Shown here: in pieces, positions 12,103 to 24,300 of the stretch
How the letters are laid out: each line of letters starts with the position of its first letter
Numbering within the stretch: position 1 is the stretch's first letter
Assembly (NCBI GenBank): GCA_023014335.1
Contig: JAECYW010000004.1
Coordinates: 2,728,001-2,792,000, forward strand
Direction of reading: 5' to 3'
Source: Galerina marginata
Lineage: Eukaryota; Basidiomycota; Agaricomycetes; Agaricales; Galerinaceae
DNA: 64,000 bases
Notes under the pieces: model-generated
The model's database searches: none
The model's input: only the letters and a program-made list of their open reading frames with translations
Told to the model about the DNA's origin: nothing
Made by a program: the position numbers and the translations under genes

Positions 12103-15100
12103 ATGCTTTCTTCAATAAAACGCCGGATTTCCTCAATTCTGACTTCCCAGAAGGCGATTACATACGGACTGCAGAATTCAAGACGACAACAGCTCGAGGC
12201 GGTCCGCCCAACTCGTCGTCAGTTTACGACTTTCCTGGCCTCGGGTTCCCTTAGACGCAGATATTCGACCACCCCTTCTCCAGCTATGCTCAGGCATATG
12301 CATATCCGCGCCATATCATATTCGTCTATTCCGAGATTTGTTGCCCGTGCATTCCGCGTGCCAATTGCAGGAGCGACCATTGGAGCGGGAGGATTTGGGT
12401 ATGCTAACTATAAATTCGATGGTATGTTCTATGCCATTCACCGCCTTACTTGCCTATTCTAATTTTGGTTAGAAATGAGAAAGACGACAAGCGCGTGGAT
12501 TAACACCGCGCAAGATACTGTTAGCGATGTCTTTGGCACGGCTTCGGAGGGCATTAGTGCCGTCACATCGCGTCTTTCTGAACTGAAGCTCCCTGAAATT
12601 CCTGCAGTAGAAACACCGCAGTTCTTCAAAGACCTATTCGCGGCCGCGGAGCAGAAAGAACGCAAGAATAGCCAAGACGACAAAGGACCGGAAAGTCCGA
12701 ATAGATCACCCAAGGATGCAGCTGCTATTGCAGCCCTTGTAGCCGCAACAATGTCGTCGCCTTCGGACTCTAAGGACAAACAAGATGGTTTGACAGCAGA
12801 CGCACGACAGAACGGTCTCATGCATCTCACCCGCAAACTCATCGAAATTAGAAGCATGTTGCTCAGCATAGACCAAAGCGACGCTCTCAAGCTTCCAAGC
12901 ATCGTCGTCATCGGTAGTCAGAGCTCTGGCAAGAGCTCAGTCTTGGAGGCCATTGTTGGACATGAATTCTTGCCAAAGTGCGCATTCTTCACACAAGTCG
13001 CTACTTACACCTAACACCATTCACAGAGGCAACAACATGGTCACTCGCCGTCCCATAGAACTGACACTTATCCATACTCCAGCCAGCAACGGCGAACGAG
13101 CGCCAGAGTATGGCGAGTTTCCTGGCTTGGGTCTGGGCAAAATCACCAATTTTGCAGACGTTCAGCGCACTTTAACCGACCTCAATCTCGCTGTTCCAGC
13201 GTCAGAAGCTGTATCCAACGAACCCATTGATCTCCGAATATACTCTCCTAACGTTCCAGACCTCACCCTTATCGATCTGCCTGGTTATGTCCAGATCTCC
13301 TCCCTTGACCAACCCGAAACACTGAAGGAGAAGATTGCCAGTCTATGCGACAAGTACATACGCGAGCCTAATATCATCCTTGCTGTGTGTGCGGCGGATG
13401 TTGATCTGGCAAACTCACCTGCACTGAGAGCCAGCCGGAAGGTGGATCCCCTGGGTTTGCGGACAATTGGTGTAATTACCAAGATGGATCTCGTCCCCGC
13501 AGAACAAGGAGCAGGCATTCTATCTGGTAACAGATACCCACTCCACTTGGGCTACGTTGGTGTCGTAGCTAAGTCCAAGGGGAAGAAAACGTCAAATACT
13601 GATACCGCCCTCGTTGCTCAGCGCGGCGAGGACGATTATTTCGGTTCACACAAGGAGGTCTTTGGAGCCCAATCATCGCTCATGATTGGCACCGATACTT
13701 TACGTCGCCGACTTATGGAGGTTTTAGAGTCATCGATGGCATCATCTCTCCACGGTATCACCAACGCCGTTCAGCTGGAACTGGAGGAAGCCACTTATCA
13801 ATTCAAAGTCCAGTACAACGATAGGCGAATCACGGCCGAATCTTACGTCGCGGAGACCATGGACACGCTCAAACTGCGGTTCAAAGAGTTTACACAACAA
13901 TTCAAACGTCCAATCATCAGAGCAAAACTAAAAGGCATGCTCGAAGATAAGGTCATGGACGTCCTTGAGCAGCTCTATTGGTTGGACAAGCGCGCTCCTG
14001 AGCTTGGCAGTCTGGCTGCAGATCCCAAACTGAAACCGGAGGAGGTTGAGCCGTACTGGAGACACAAACTCGAGGCTGCTTCTTCACTCCTCACCAAATC
14101 TGGTGTTGGAAGGGACTCGACACTCCTCGTCGCTGACGGCCTGCGTTCTCTCATCGACTCGATAGCGGCCGGCGAGCCTTTCAACTTCCATCCCCGTGCC
14201 GCCGAACGCCTTACCGAGTTTTCCCATATGATCCTCCGTGACCGAATAGGCGTCACCTCTGACCAAGTGGAAAACTGCATCAAGCCGTTCAAGTACGACG
14301 TAGAGGTCGAACCCAGAGAATGGGAGACTGGGAGGGAGAGGGCCGTGGAGCTGTTCGAGAAGGAGGTGATCATGTGCGAACAAAAACTGAAGGAGATCAA
14401 GAACAAGGTTGGCGGCGGGCGGCGGCTGAACAATCTGATTGGGTATGTCAAGACTTTGGAAGACAAGCAAAAAGACAAATCCCTAAGGCTTTCCGAGAAC
14501 AAAGCTGGCGAACAATCGGGCGATTCTGAAGAGCTACCTCTGGAATCCTATCGATATCCTCCTGGACAGCTCATGGATGGTATGCCCCTTCTGTTTCCTT
14601 GGAATAAAGTGCATTGTTGCTTATTTATTTCTTGCAGCACGGTATGCCATGATGTACCACGACCGCGTCGGCATTCTCAAACTACGTCTCCTGGCCCTGA
14701 AATCCAAAAGGTGTCGGGCCGGTCCTCAAAGCGAGGTCTTCTGCCCTGAAGCCTTCCTTAATGTCGTTGCAGACAAGTTGGCATACACGTCGGCCATGTT
14801 CATCAATATTGAACTCCTCGATCAATTTTTCTACCAAGTAAGCATCTTGACTCTCATTCTCATCTTTTCGCTTACTGAATAACCCGAATAGTTCCCTCGT
14901 GAAATTGACTCACGGCTGCTGTATGATCTTGACCGGAAGGAAATTGTCGAATTTGCCCGTGAAAACCCTGTTGTTCGGCGACACCTTGATTTGCAAGAAC
15001 GAAAGGACAAGCTAGAGGAGGTGATGAAGCAGCTCAACAGCCTTTCTACTCTTCGTGCGGATCCTCAGCCAGCTCCGCGTAGGCATCGCGGTCTATTTGG

Positions 15101-15113
15101 TAGCGTTTTCTGA
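12103..15113 (+). CDS. MGM1: Mitochondrial inner-membrane dynamin GTPase (Mgm1/OPA1)
   Basis: Mgm1/OPA1 fuses mitochondrial inner membranes and shapes cristae. The N-terminus ([11 protein letters not shown]) is basic and Ser-rich, a probable mitochondrial targeting peptide. A Gly/Ala-rich hydrophobic segment ([16 protein letters not shown]) before the first intron is the likely transmembrane anchor upstream of the Pcp1-cleavage region. The GTPase domain shows G1 [12 protein letters not shown], the switch region with [13 protein letters not shown]3 DLPGYVQIS and G4 TKMDLV. An intron interrupts the domain after HEFLPK. The middle and GED regions follow, with later exons [15 protein letters not shown], and the end GLFGSVF at 15113. 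Five exons assemble to roughly 930 residues with no break. Short antisense frames within it are shadows. Confidence 0.95.
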
Positions 15114-15362
15114 GCTTTTGGATGCGGATCATTCATTATTTTATGCCTTCCATTTCATTTACAATATGTATTCAATTTTCATTATAATCTCTGCGTTAGA
15201 GCACTGCATGTACACACCCCTCTCATTATTACCTTAATGCAAACATTCATTATCATGACCTTAGGTTGGACATAAGCTCACGGGCACTGGTAGTTCTAGA
15301 AAGCCCAATAGATGAAAGTTATATAAATCTACAACACACCGACAGGACCTAAAAACGGATAT

Positions 15363-15968
15363 CTACAACTTCGCCTTGGCACCCTGCAGGTAGAATTAGT
15401 GAAGAGGGCAACAACCATAGCGTGCATAGCGTACCTTCAGGACGGTATCGAGTTTAGTCGCGAGCATCATGTTGCCCTTGGTCTTGAGCTTGCCTGTCAT
15501 GAAGGCCTTCTGGCCGTTGAGCTGGAAACAACGGGTAAGAACCTGTCAGAGAAATTGTGGGAACAAACAGCACACCTTTCCATCGGCAAGGTCGACGAGG
15601 GTGTCGTCTGAGAGAATGATTGTGACGTCAGCCTTGGGTTGGGCCTTGCCCTTGTACACAGTGCCCGTTTTCTTCATGTCGATTGTCCACGTCACTGTCT
15701 CCTTCGCGCCGTTGGTCACTTGGAGTTCAAAGATTCCATTGGTCTGGAAAGGAAGCATCAACGAAGTGCGAGCTCGAAGATATGGACCATACACACCTTT
15801 TTTATCTGGGCTTGTTTCTCTGTGTCGCTGTATTTCGAAAAGGCAGAGTCCAGTCCGGTAATGAGTTCTGAAGCCTGAATGATGACCGTCAAGTTAACTT
15901 GAATATTACAGGGCCACAACACTTTGTAGACGCACCTTGAAACCTGGGGCTTTGAGGTCGTCGGACAT
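15363..15968 (-). CDS. SCP2: SCP2 sterol-carrier domain protein with peroxisomal PTS1
   Basis: SCP2-domain proteins bind and move sterols, fatty acids and acyl-CoAs, mainly in peroxisomes. The ATG at 15968 starts [11 protein letters not shown]. Exons then give [50 protein letters not shown] and [26 protein letters not shown], and ATKLDTVLK. The final exon is only 21 nt (15383-15363) and encodes GAKAKL-stop. AKL is a canonical type-1 peroxisomal targeting signal, also seen on SCP2 of other organisms. Total is about 130 residues, typical for a stand-alone SCP2. The 51-nt last intron (15434-15384) contains an in-frame stop, so its retention would yield a protein without PTS1. The last exon was placed by donor, acceptor and frame agreement. 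Confidence 0.9.
15384..15434 (-). promoter_or_regulatory. Candidate regulated intron controlling the SCP2 PTS1
   Basis: This 51-nt GT-AG intron separates the SCP2 domain from the 21-nt exon that encodes only GAKAKL. Retaining it adds about a dozen residues and stops at an in-frame TAA, removing AKL. The layout would allow cytosolic and peroxisomal isoforms by intron retention. This is inference from structure; no transcript evidence is available here. Confidence 0.3.
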
Positions 15969-16213
15969 GGCGAATGTGGGGAAGAGCAGGAGGGCGTCGA
16001 AGGAGGCAGTCTTTATGGTGGTGAAATGAATTTCATATGATAATTTTAAGCACCATGTGACTTGGCTCTCCGCCGTGAACGGCGCGGTCATTCACCCTTA
16101 CCGCGACTTGCAGCTCGCTTGAACCCTAGAGTCGGACAGAATCGCTATACAAAATGGTGCGTTACAGAATTGATTTTACAAATTTGTAAATGCGTCTAAA
16201 CTACGAAATAAAA

Positions 16214-18533
16214 TTAGGAAAAGGGAGACGGTGACTGCACGCGCTCGCTGTGGTGTACACGAGCCCTCGTTTGCCCTCGCGTTTGCCTTCGCGTAACCAG
16301 CTCCGTGATTGAGGTCCTGGCTCGTTTGCTCAGTGGACTCGGTGGTACCTGTTCCTCCTGTTCTTCCTGTTCTTCCTCGTCTTCTTCCTCGATTGTGTTC
16401 AACTTTCTCTTCTTTCCACCTTCAGGCTCTCCCCCATAACCTTCCTTATCGTCTTCGCAAGACCAGTCCTCTTTATCCGGAAGCCTCTGGCGCGTCTCCT
16501 CGAGAATATCAATGATGTCTTGGTGGCTTACTTCGACTTCATAATTCCCAAAGATCTTCTCCCGCAGTTTGGCTACGCACTCCTTGAGGTCTTCAAAATA
16601 CGGCGCGAATTGATCTAATGTCGTCAACTTGAACGCCACCCCAGTATTTGACATCTGTGAAAACTTGTTGACTCCGATATTCCGGAAGTCATCGCCAACC
16701 ATCCAGCCCAAAGCGACTGTTTCCATTATGTCGAAGTTCTGTCGTTCGATGTTGTGAGGACCTGCGTAGTGCCAGCAGATCCACAGAAGGACGTAAAAGA
16801 AGGATTCTAGGTCGTGACGAGGCTCGTGTTTGTTTCCCATTAGAACGCCAACCGAGATGAAAGGCATTGTTCCCTACCAGAGCATATCGTGAGTGTTAAG
16901 ATAATAATCATACAAATAGATGCTTACCGTTCTGTGACCAGTAGCGACCTCCCTCGCCTCATCGGTCATGAGTGTTGCGTAGTCGAGGTCAATTATAAGG
17001 CCTTTACACGATGTCGGTTCGTCTTTCTGTTCGTCTTTCCGGATGCCGTCATCTGCTCGGTCTTCACAGTGTTCCGACTGCATGTCCTTTGATGGTGTAG
17101 GCTGATACATCATGACGTTATGGAGGCTGATATCGCGATGCAGAATTTTCTTTTCAACTAGACGATGATGGGCTACATGAGGATGGTCAGCATGGATCGT
17201 ACAAAACACAGACGGTGAACGGCAGCATACCTCGGATAGCGTCAATGAATACGGATATCAACTCTTTCTTTGTGGAAAAGTGTGCCAAACCTACGGCGAA
17301 AGGTGTGGTGACAATCCTACGATGCGCGCGAACTTCGAGCTGCTTAAGCCAATCAGCTTTCTTGTATTTCTTCGTGTTGATTATGGCACGGATGCGGGCC
17401 GTTGTATCATCCTCTCCATCCACTTTGACGATTTCTTCGGCCACGATCTGCGAAACGCCTTCGATGCCCTGAGCGCGTTTGAGAATATCGGCCTCGGTGT
17501 AAATTCGAGACATGTCGGCCCAACTGTCTTTAATAACATACTCGACTCCGTCGCGGCGAACACGCCAGCAAACTGTGCCTCTGCCACGTATCGAGTCGCT
17601 GATGAAGACGGTCTCGATGATTTCGTACATCTTGTTGTCGACCGTGATGTACCTGCGGCCGTCAGGTGTGCGGATAATGGTTGGATCATAACCAATCTTG
17701 GACAGGTCGGCAAGCATCAGTCCAGCCATGAGGCGGATAAATGTATCTGGGTTTGTGTGAATGTTAATGCCCACGGAACCGACCACCCCTGCTCGATCGA
17801 ATACATAGACTCGCACGTCGTAAAGGCAGAAGGAAACGCCGATGTGGAATCGTCGACCATCTTGCGATGAAAATACCATGTACGCGCCATTTATGAGTTG
17901 GACCAGGGCTGCGCCGACATCCTTGCTACTGGACTTGAGCTCTAGGCCGACCATGATATTGAGCCAGGTAACGAGATCTACGGTGTCGTCGGCAAGGACT
18001 AGGTCTGGCTTTCGTTTGGCACCCGGCCCTCCAGGTAAGGGAACGTTGCATTGTTTGCTGTGCCACTGTCGTCGTGACGGCAGGCCTTTCGTCTTCATCG
18101 CGCAAACGTTGGCCAGTTCTTCTCCGAAATTGTTCAAGAAATCGGCCAACGCTCTTTCCTCTTTACCTGACGAAGAGTAGGTCGACAAGTCGGGGCAATT
18201 TCTCCACGCCTTCGCGTTGTTATTGTAGAGACGCCTCTTCAGCTCGGCAGCAAGCACGGAGGATGGAAGAGGTAGGGTTGTATCCGGGAAGAGGTGTTCA
18301 ACCAAGTTGGGTACGTCGAGCAGCTTTCCCTTCTCCAATTCAGCTTTTAGTGCTGGATCCATTCGGACGTGTGTCAACAATTTCTTGGTGGTAGGGTCGC
18401 TGGAGAGCTTCTTGACGATGGGTGTGGAATGTAGCGCCGCTTTTGCTTGTGTGGCCTCCTTTCGACGCGGGGTGCTGGGAGTTTTGCTGGGGATGCCTTT
18501 AGAACTGCCAGTGGAAGCTCGATTATCAGCCAT
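16214..18533 (-). CDS. FunK1-family protein kinase, copy 2 (inverted paralog)
   Basis: This is the inverted paralog of the kinase at 8034-10428 and has the same three-exon layout (18533-17231, 17172-16928, 16873-16214), about 735 residues. Shared blocks include STPIVKKLSSD, LLTHVRMDPALK, GAKRKPDLVLAD, HIGVSFCLYDVRVYVFD, the lysine in EYVIKDSWAD, HRDISLHNVMMYQ, IDLDYATLM and HDLESFFYVLLW. Its N-terminal tail is shorter than in copy 1. After the activation segment it reads GTMPFISVGVL where copy 1 has GTLPFMAIDML, so the acidic residue at the APE-like position is missing. It may therefore be less active or differently regulated. The tail has a Glu-rich run and a basic SKRART motif. Otherwise it is intact, with the conserved promoter. 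Confidence 0.92.
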
Positions 18534-18730
18534 CGTTGAATAGATGAGATCGAAGAATGTAAGTCAACTTGCCTTCAAATTATATATAATTCTAACTGGG
18601 CCACAGTGGCACAATTCTCTTGCGATACACTTGCACTGAGAAGGAAAGTGAACGGTGCTGCGGTGTTTCTGTGCTTGATGGGCCACTACACCAGTCACGT
18701 TACCGCGTCGTACAATGGGTTAATGAGCCT
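18534..18730 (-). promoter_or_regulatory. Promoter of FunK1 copy 2, with palindrome and TATA box
   Basis: On the minus strand, the palindrome GCCAC-T-GTGGC (18600-18610 on plus) is followed about ten bases later by a TATATA box (18581-18590) and then the ATG at 18533. The block matches the region before FunK1 copy 1 in order and spacing, and matches continue to about 18730. Confidence 0.5.
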
Positions 18731-20241
18731 CCCATTGTAGGCTATCATCGACACCCAGATCAGTGGCACTCCGATCTATGTTATCTAATGAGCCCTCCAG
18801 GACGAAGGTTTTGGCGCAAAGTGTTCGTACCTCTGCCTCCGTATCTTGTTGAACCAGTTGCCTCAATTTTATTATTATTTCTTTCTAATTCGTTTCGTCC
18901 GGCTCGACGTACGCCCCCACTAGACGTCATCATAATGAAAGCACATCTATTTTATGTCCCCCACGATCTGGCACTGCAATGTGTCGAGCACGACGTGGCG
19001 TATTCAATACTTGGCGACGCACGAAGATGGTCATGAACAAGTCAGATAATGACCCTCGTATAAGCGAAGTTTTTAGAGAGCGCAAGTTCCGGGTGGAGAC
19101 TGTTCTTGGGTTATATAGTGCCACGGGCTTCATCGACAGCTCGATTCTCAAAGCGTCGCCGACATTCTGGACCAGGTGTACGCAGTCCCATTCGCAGAGT
19201 GGAAGAGTACTATGGTAAGCCCGACCGTCACGAAACCCAGTGCAGAAAAGGAATCTTCCAAAGCTTCTGCAAGAGCACGGATAGAAAAACTCAGAGATCT
19301 GAGCGATGGGAACGGTGGACATGTCTTGTGTCGTCTCACAGGCGATCCTTTACCTGGCTGGAGACAAACCGCACACGGAAACTCTGGGGTTTCAGTGATT
19401 TTGCGGCCTTGACTGCATATATATGGAAGAAAGATTACCACCGGCGCTTAATAGCTTTGGCTTCTCTGGGTGGTACCATCGTCGTTCCCAAGCAGAATGT
19501 AGAAAAGAAGTATGTAGGCTCACGTATCAGTGTTTTTCCCATTTAATATGGAGTGAAGACGAAGAGGCTTGTTGCTCTGAGTTGTTTGGTTGCCTCCGTC
19601 GCCGACGCTGAAGGTCTGTTTCATGCCAGGTAAGTCGGCTTTTTGATCCCAAGACAAAGCTCCTTGAAACCTGGTAAACCAAGAGAATCGAGTCGGCTTG
19701 TTGAGATTTTTCCACTTGACCAAGGTCCACCTTGAGGAAATGGCTCTAAAGATATATGTAAGGTCGGAATCCAAGTACCTGTTTGGCTTCACAGTTTCCC
19801 TCCTACATAGTCGACGATCCGTGATTTCATACGAGTGCATCCTACTGTCCTTAAATAAACAATTACTTGCCTCTAATATTTACCGAAAAACTGGCCACCA
19901 GTATAATGATCATTCCGCAAAATATCGCGTTGATGTTTTGTTTCCTTCCTTGCTCCTTTGTTTTATTTAATTTACTGCTAGTGTCCCCTTGAGAGGTTCT
20001 ACAAGATTCCATTGGCTGGATGGAGTCCGCTAAAGCAGAAGGGATTTAGAACGGGTAGATTGGAACGTTCGAGTGGAAGTACCCAAAACGGGCAACGGAA
20101 CAAACAACGAATATCAAGGCCGAAGCCACGCCCCTCTGAATGTCGGCTTTGTTTAAGTCTGCACCACCGACCCTATCTCCCGTCATTCTATCCTGCACTC
20201 CGCAGCACCGTCCACCCTGTCGCCAACCACCCGCCCTCGCT
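18731..20241. other. Degraded coding-like patches, no intact gene
   Basis: Plus-strand frames near 18934-19035 (an LFYVPHDLALQCVEHD-like stretch) and 19150-19412 (AVPFAEWKST, a Lys/Ala-rich linker, then VLCRLTGDPLPGW and QTAH) look protein-like. Stops and frame changes intervene and no ATG-to-stop model works. The C-x-x-TG followed by Q-x-AH loosely resembles the entry of HNH-type domains in Agaricomycete proteins, but this is weak. The last ~100 bases before 20242 probably hold the MAF1 leader. Confidence 0.25.
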
Positions 20242-21333
20242 ATGAAATACATAGAGATCCCCGCCCTGTCTCATCTGGCGCAGTCGCTCACCCATGAAGG
20301 CCCCGAATGCGCGGTGCACACCCGTATGGAGGCATACAGCTGCAAGAACATCAAACGCGACAAGAAACTCTTCAAGACCCTCGAGACCGCGTACCAAGAC
20401 GACGTCTCCAACTCACCCCCGCTACCCTCATGGCTCGCGCTTGACCGTGAGGCTGAAATGACGCCATTCGGCCCCATCGACAAGCAGGCCTCGCGCAAGA
20501 CACTGTACCTCCTCATTGCGACCCTCAACGTTGCTTTCCCAGACCATGAGTTCTCCGACGTCCGCCCGTCGCACTTTGTCAAAGAGGAAGACGGCGCAAA
20601 CATCCTCAATGCCCTCAGCAATACCCTTGTTTCACCCCACCGCGCAGGCTCAAACGCACCGCGCTCGTACTCATCCTACCCACCCATGTCTCACGAGTTC
20701 TTCCCCTCCTCCGAGCCAAGCGCATCCTCGCCTTATGAAAGGAAAATCCCCAGCCCGCTCGCCCCGCCCGCTATTGTGTCTGGCACCCACCCGACCTTGT
20801 TTCGCCTCATCAACGACGTGATCGGATTATCGGAATGCGAAGTATTCTCATACACACCCGAGATTGACGCCGACCCACATGCCAACGACTTCTCAGACGA
20901 CGAAGACGACGTCGCTTCAATAGCTGACGAAGCTTCATCAAGTGATGAGGATGGCACCTTCGAGTTCGATAACTATGATATCGACGAAGTCCAACCCAGA
21001 AGTTATAGCAGTGGCAAGATACCGCCGCCTACACCACGAGCTGCCGTCAATTATTCAATTTTCGACGACGAAGTACCGTCGCCTATTTCCTCGACGTCAA
21101 GTCTCAGGCTCAAACGCCGTGGAGCTCTGCTCTGGTCTTCTCACTGGTTTTTCCTGAACCGCAAGCGAAAGCGCATCTTGTTCGTCTCCGTTTGGGCGCG
21201 TTCCAGAGGAATGGGGAGAATGTATACCAGCGATGACGAAGAATTTGACCTTGTCTCTTCTGCTGAAAGGTTTAAAGGCTGGGAGGGAAGCATCGGTCTT
21301 GGTGCTCGCACCCTTGGATTGAGGGGCCGCTAG
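20242..21333 (+). CDS. MAF1: Maf1, repressor of RNA polymerase III
   Basis: Maf1 is the conserved repressor that binds RNA polymerase III and blocks tRNA and 5S transcription when nutrients or TOR signalling fall; it shuttles between cytosol and nucleus under phosphorylation. The protein starts MKYIEIPALSHL (box A). Early conserved features are RMEAYSCKNIKRDKKLFK, then the core TPFGPIDKQASRKTLYLLI and LNVAFPDHEFSDVRP. Box B appears late as LLWSSHWFFLNRKRKRILF, followed by a degenerate box C (SDDEEFD). Ser/Pro-rich and acidic insertions (about residues 170-300) are likely phosphorylation regions. Single exon of 1092 nt, 363 residues. An in-frame ATG at 20140 could extend it, but 20242 matches the family start. 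Confidence 0.93.
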   Translation: MKYIEIPALSHLAQSLTHEGPECAVHTRMEAYSCKNIKRDKKLFKTLETAYQDDVSNSPPLPSWLALDREAEMTPFGPIDKQASRKTLYLLIATLNVAFPDHEFSDVRPSHFVKEEDGANILNALSNTLVSPHRAGSNAPRSYSSYPPMSHEFFPSSEPSASSPYERKIPSPLAPPAIVSGTHPTLFRLINDVIGLSECEVFSYTPEIDADPHANDFSDDEDDVASIADEASSSDEDGTFEFDNYDIDEVQPRSYSSGKIPPPTPRAAVNYSIFDDEVPSPISSTSSLRLKRRGALLWSSHWFFLNRKRKRILFVSVWARSRGMGRMYTSDDEEFDLVSSAERFKGWEGSIGLGARTLGLRGR

Positions 21334-24300
21334 ACGATCAATGTAAGTCTTACTACACGAGCTTGCGATAAATGCGACTCTAACCTTTATACCAGCCATC
21401 CACTCCATACCCCATATCTTCCATTTCCATCTTGCTTGTCTCGATCTACCCAATCTCCTTCTCCATAATGTATTGGAACCCAATATGCGTGTTTCGTTCT
21501 AGTTCCACATATGTACTTTGATGCTCTTTTCGCTATCTTCGTTTCTGTATATTATTAACGGTCAGAGATGTATTCCTAGTTGAGGGCACTCTTTCCACGA
21601 ACTTGTAAATAGCCAAGTGTTGTCCTTTTTCTTCTTTTTGGTCACCATGTTGTATATCTTTGGGCATGCACGTTTGTGATGGATATTTCAGCTGCTGAGA
21701 GCAGACCATAAGGAAAGTTGGTTTGACACCTTCTATGTCTCCCTGCAGCAACCCACGTCACAGAGAAGTAGCGGAGCATGTCGTGGACTAGTCTCGTCTT
21801 GCTCGAAGACAATGCGAGTATGTGTAGCTCAGTAGGCAGCTGGTAACTGTCATCACAAATCACCGACTCGGTGGGACAAGCTGGAGCTAGGCATTATCCA
21901 CGACAGTAGAACGAAGGAGATCGAATTTCATCGATAACAGAATTCAACCCAGCGGTTTCTGTCATAAAAATGCAAAATCAGGCTGTGGATCGCAATACAA
22001 TGCTGTCCTCGTCCATGCATCGTGTCGAGCCTCGTTAAAACCATGCGTATTGCGTTATGAAGCTCCTTGGCTAGAGGAAATTGTCGATCGCTTGGATCCG
22101 TCTTGGGGCGAATTTTCATCGAGGTGTAACTGAGAGGACTCAAGCTCGATAATCGACATGAGGAGAGAGAGAGGAGAGGTTTGAAGAATTCGCTCAAGAA
22201 TTTTTGGAGGATTCCGATTGACTCAATCGATTGATGCATCACGTGACCGTATCTTGCCGAACCAACTCCATCCCTGGACCCTCTCTCGGAGTCTCCATCC
22301 CTGCGCAAAGCGCTTGCTATTCAAGCTCAACACGAGTTGAAGCCGCCAACTTATGTTCAAGACTTTGAACTGCTACCAGTCTGCGGCTTTGGGAATCTTG
22401 CACTCAAATACTTTTTATCTTTCCTTCTATGTATCTCCGACGATTCGATAACGCGTCTTCGACACATCGTATAAAGAGTGGACAGGCGTTTCCATTTGAT
22501 TTCCATATCTTTTTTCTTCAATGGCTCCAGCCCCTCAGGCGCCTCCTCTCGACCAAATCAACTGAGAAAGTTCATTTCTTCTATGTCCACGATGGGTTCT
22601 TTTTGTCCATTAGATTACTCGTGCTTGTCAACACCCAATAATGCAGACCTTCTGTTTGTCAACTCAACGGTCCCAGCCAGGTCCCAGCTCTGATTTGGCT
22701 TCGGTTTTCTGTTTCGTTATACTGCCTTAAATTTAATGACTATCACTTTCGACCATACTTGTACCTTGTACTGGACCACAAAACTGGGGCTCAGACTACA
22801 CCTTCGGCCGACAAACTGTTAATCTCTCCTCGTGTACGCCACGATAAGCCCCGAGGCGATAACTATGTATGAAAACATCCTTCTCTCCAATCTTGACTAA
22901 ATCTTGACTCAGCGCTCGTTTCATCTACAATAAACTTGATCGTACAGAGCCAATAGTTGTGTTATTTACCATCTTAACCCAGGAACGAAGGGAAAGAACG
23001 AAGTTCGATCCTAGTCAAGTTCTCACCGAAATATAACGGGAGAGGCCGCCGGACGGATATAGGCACGTTGTTCGCCTTATTATTCAGCCGAGAGGATGGG
23101 CCGTTCTGTTATTAGATGAAAGCTGAGTACATGCTGTTCTTCGTCGATCCATTTTTTTGGCTGATGCTTCGAGCTATCTTGGCTATCTTGGTCAAGTTTG
23201 CAGATTGTAGCAATTTAATGTATCAGACCGAGTTGCCCTCGATAGGAGCAAAATTATGCGATCTTTTTCTGTGTTCTCGAATTGGCTCTCAAGAATCTGT
23301 TCGTCAACATCACGAAAATCTCGTTAATCCAGGACTATTCACGTCATATCCAGCTTCTGAATCTAATTCTAGCATTCGTAGTCACAATATCACCCATGCT
23401 TTTCAGAATCCTACCAAACTGAATGTCGGCACCCAACATCCTCTTCGTCGGCACATAGGCCTTCACACAGATTTTTTCTCGAATTGGAACAACCTCGAAA
23501 CCCAGCACCTCTTATTTAAGGACCTGTGAGTCATCGTGTTATTCTTCGAGTCATATATGTATCTCAAAGGTATACCTAGATGATAACATCTGCCTTCTTG
23601 ATCTTCTCGCACTGTATGTGGTCTGCCGTCAAGACGGCAGCCAGTTGTACTCTGCTATGTAACCTACATGAGAATGGAAAGCGCTCTGCCTGCTCTCAAC
23701 GGCTACATTCCTCAACCGCCTCCGATATATTATCCTATTGTACCTCCGTCCATGACATGGCACGCCGCGAAGGTATGTGGACAGCGGATAGGCCAGACGA
23801 CCAGAAATATCTATACTTCTACACTGGCTGATCGGTCATAATCAGACCTTCTCTCTAAAGTTAGTGACCGCTTAGTGCAATCAGGAGTCCCGTGTTAGGG
23901 TTATAAATGATATTCACCTGCCTCTTGGCCCTGGTATCAGATACGTGGGCTCTCTGTACTTCGTCACTTCTCGTGCCGGAAGCTTCAGGAAGCCTTACTG
24001 CGCAATACCCAAACCCTGAGTTCAAGATCGATATCATTGACCGTAGATTTGCTACTCTAATGGACAGGAAAGTGATGCGCTTATCTCAAATATAGGACGC
24101 CTAAGATTTCATAGGCTCAGAGTTGCCAGAAACGAGTTTTGAAAACGTCATGCCCCACAGCTTTTTGACGACTTATTTTATCAGCTGAGCTGAACGACCG
24201 GTCTGTCTATCTTTAGCCTTTGACGGGCGTTAATCCTGGAACGGCCACGACATACACTGCCATGACTCGTTGGAGGCTTCGCTACTGGATAAAGCGAAGC

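Noticed and set aside
12459..12911. 150-residue minus-strand open frame inside MGM1
   Set aside because: It lies antisense to a clearly coding exon with conserved dynamin motifs and shows no family features.
23116..23529. 137-residue plus-strand frame with a hydrophobic start
   Set aside because: Composition is like noncoding DNA, no domain or splice continuation is seen, and it sits in a gene-poor stretch.
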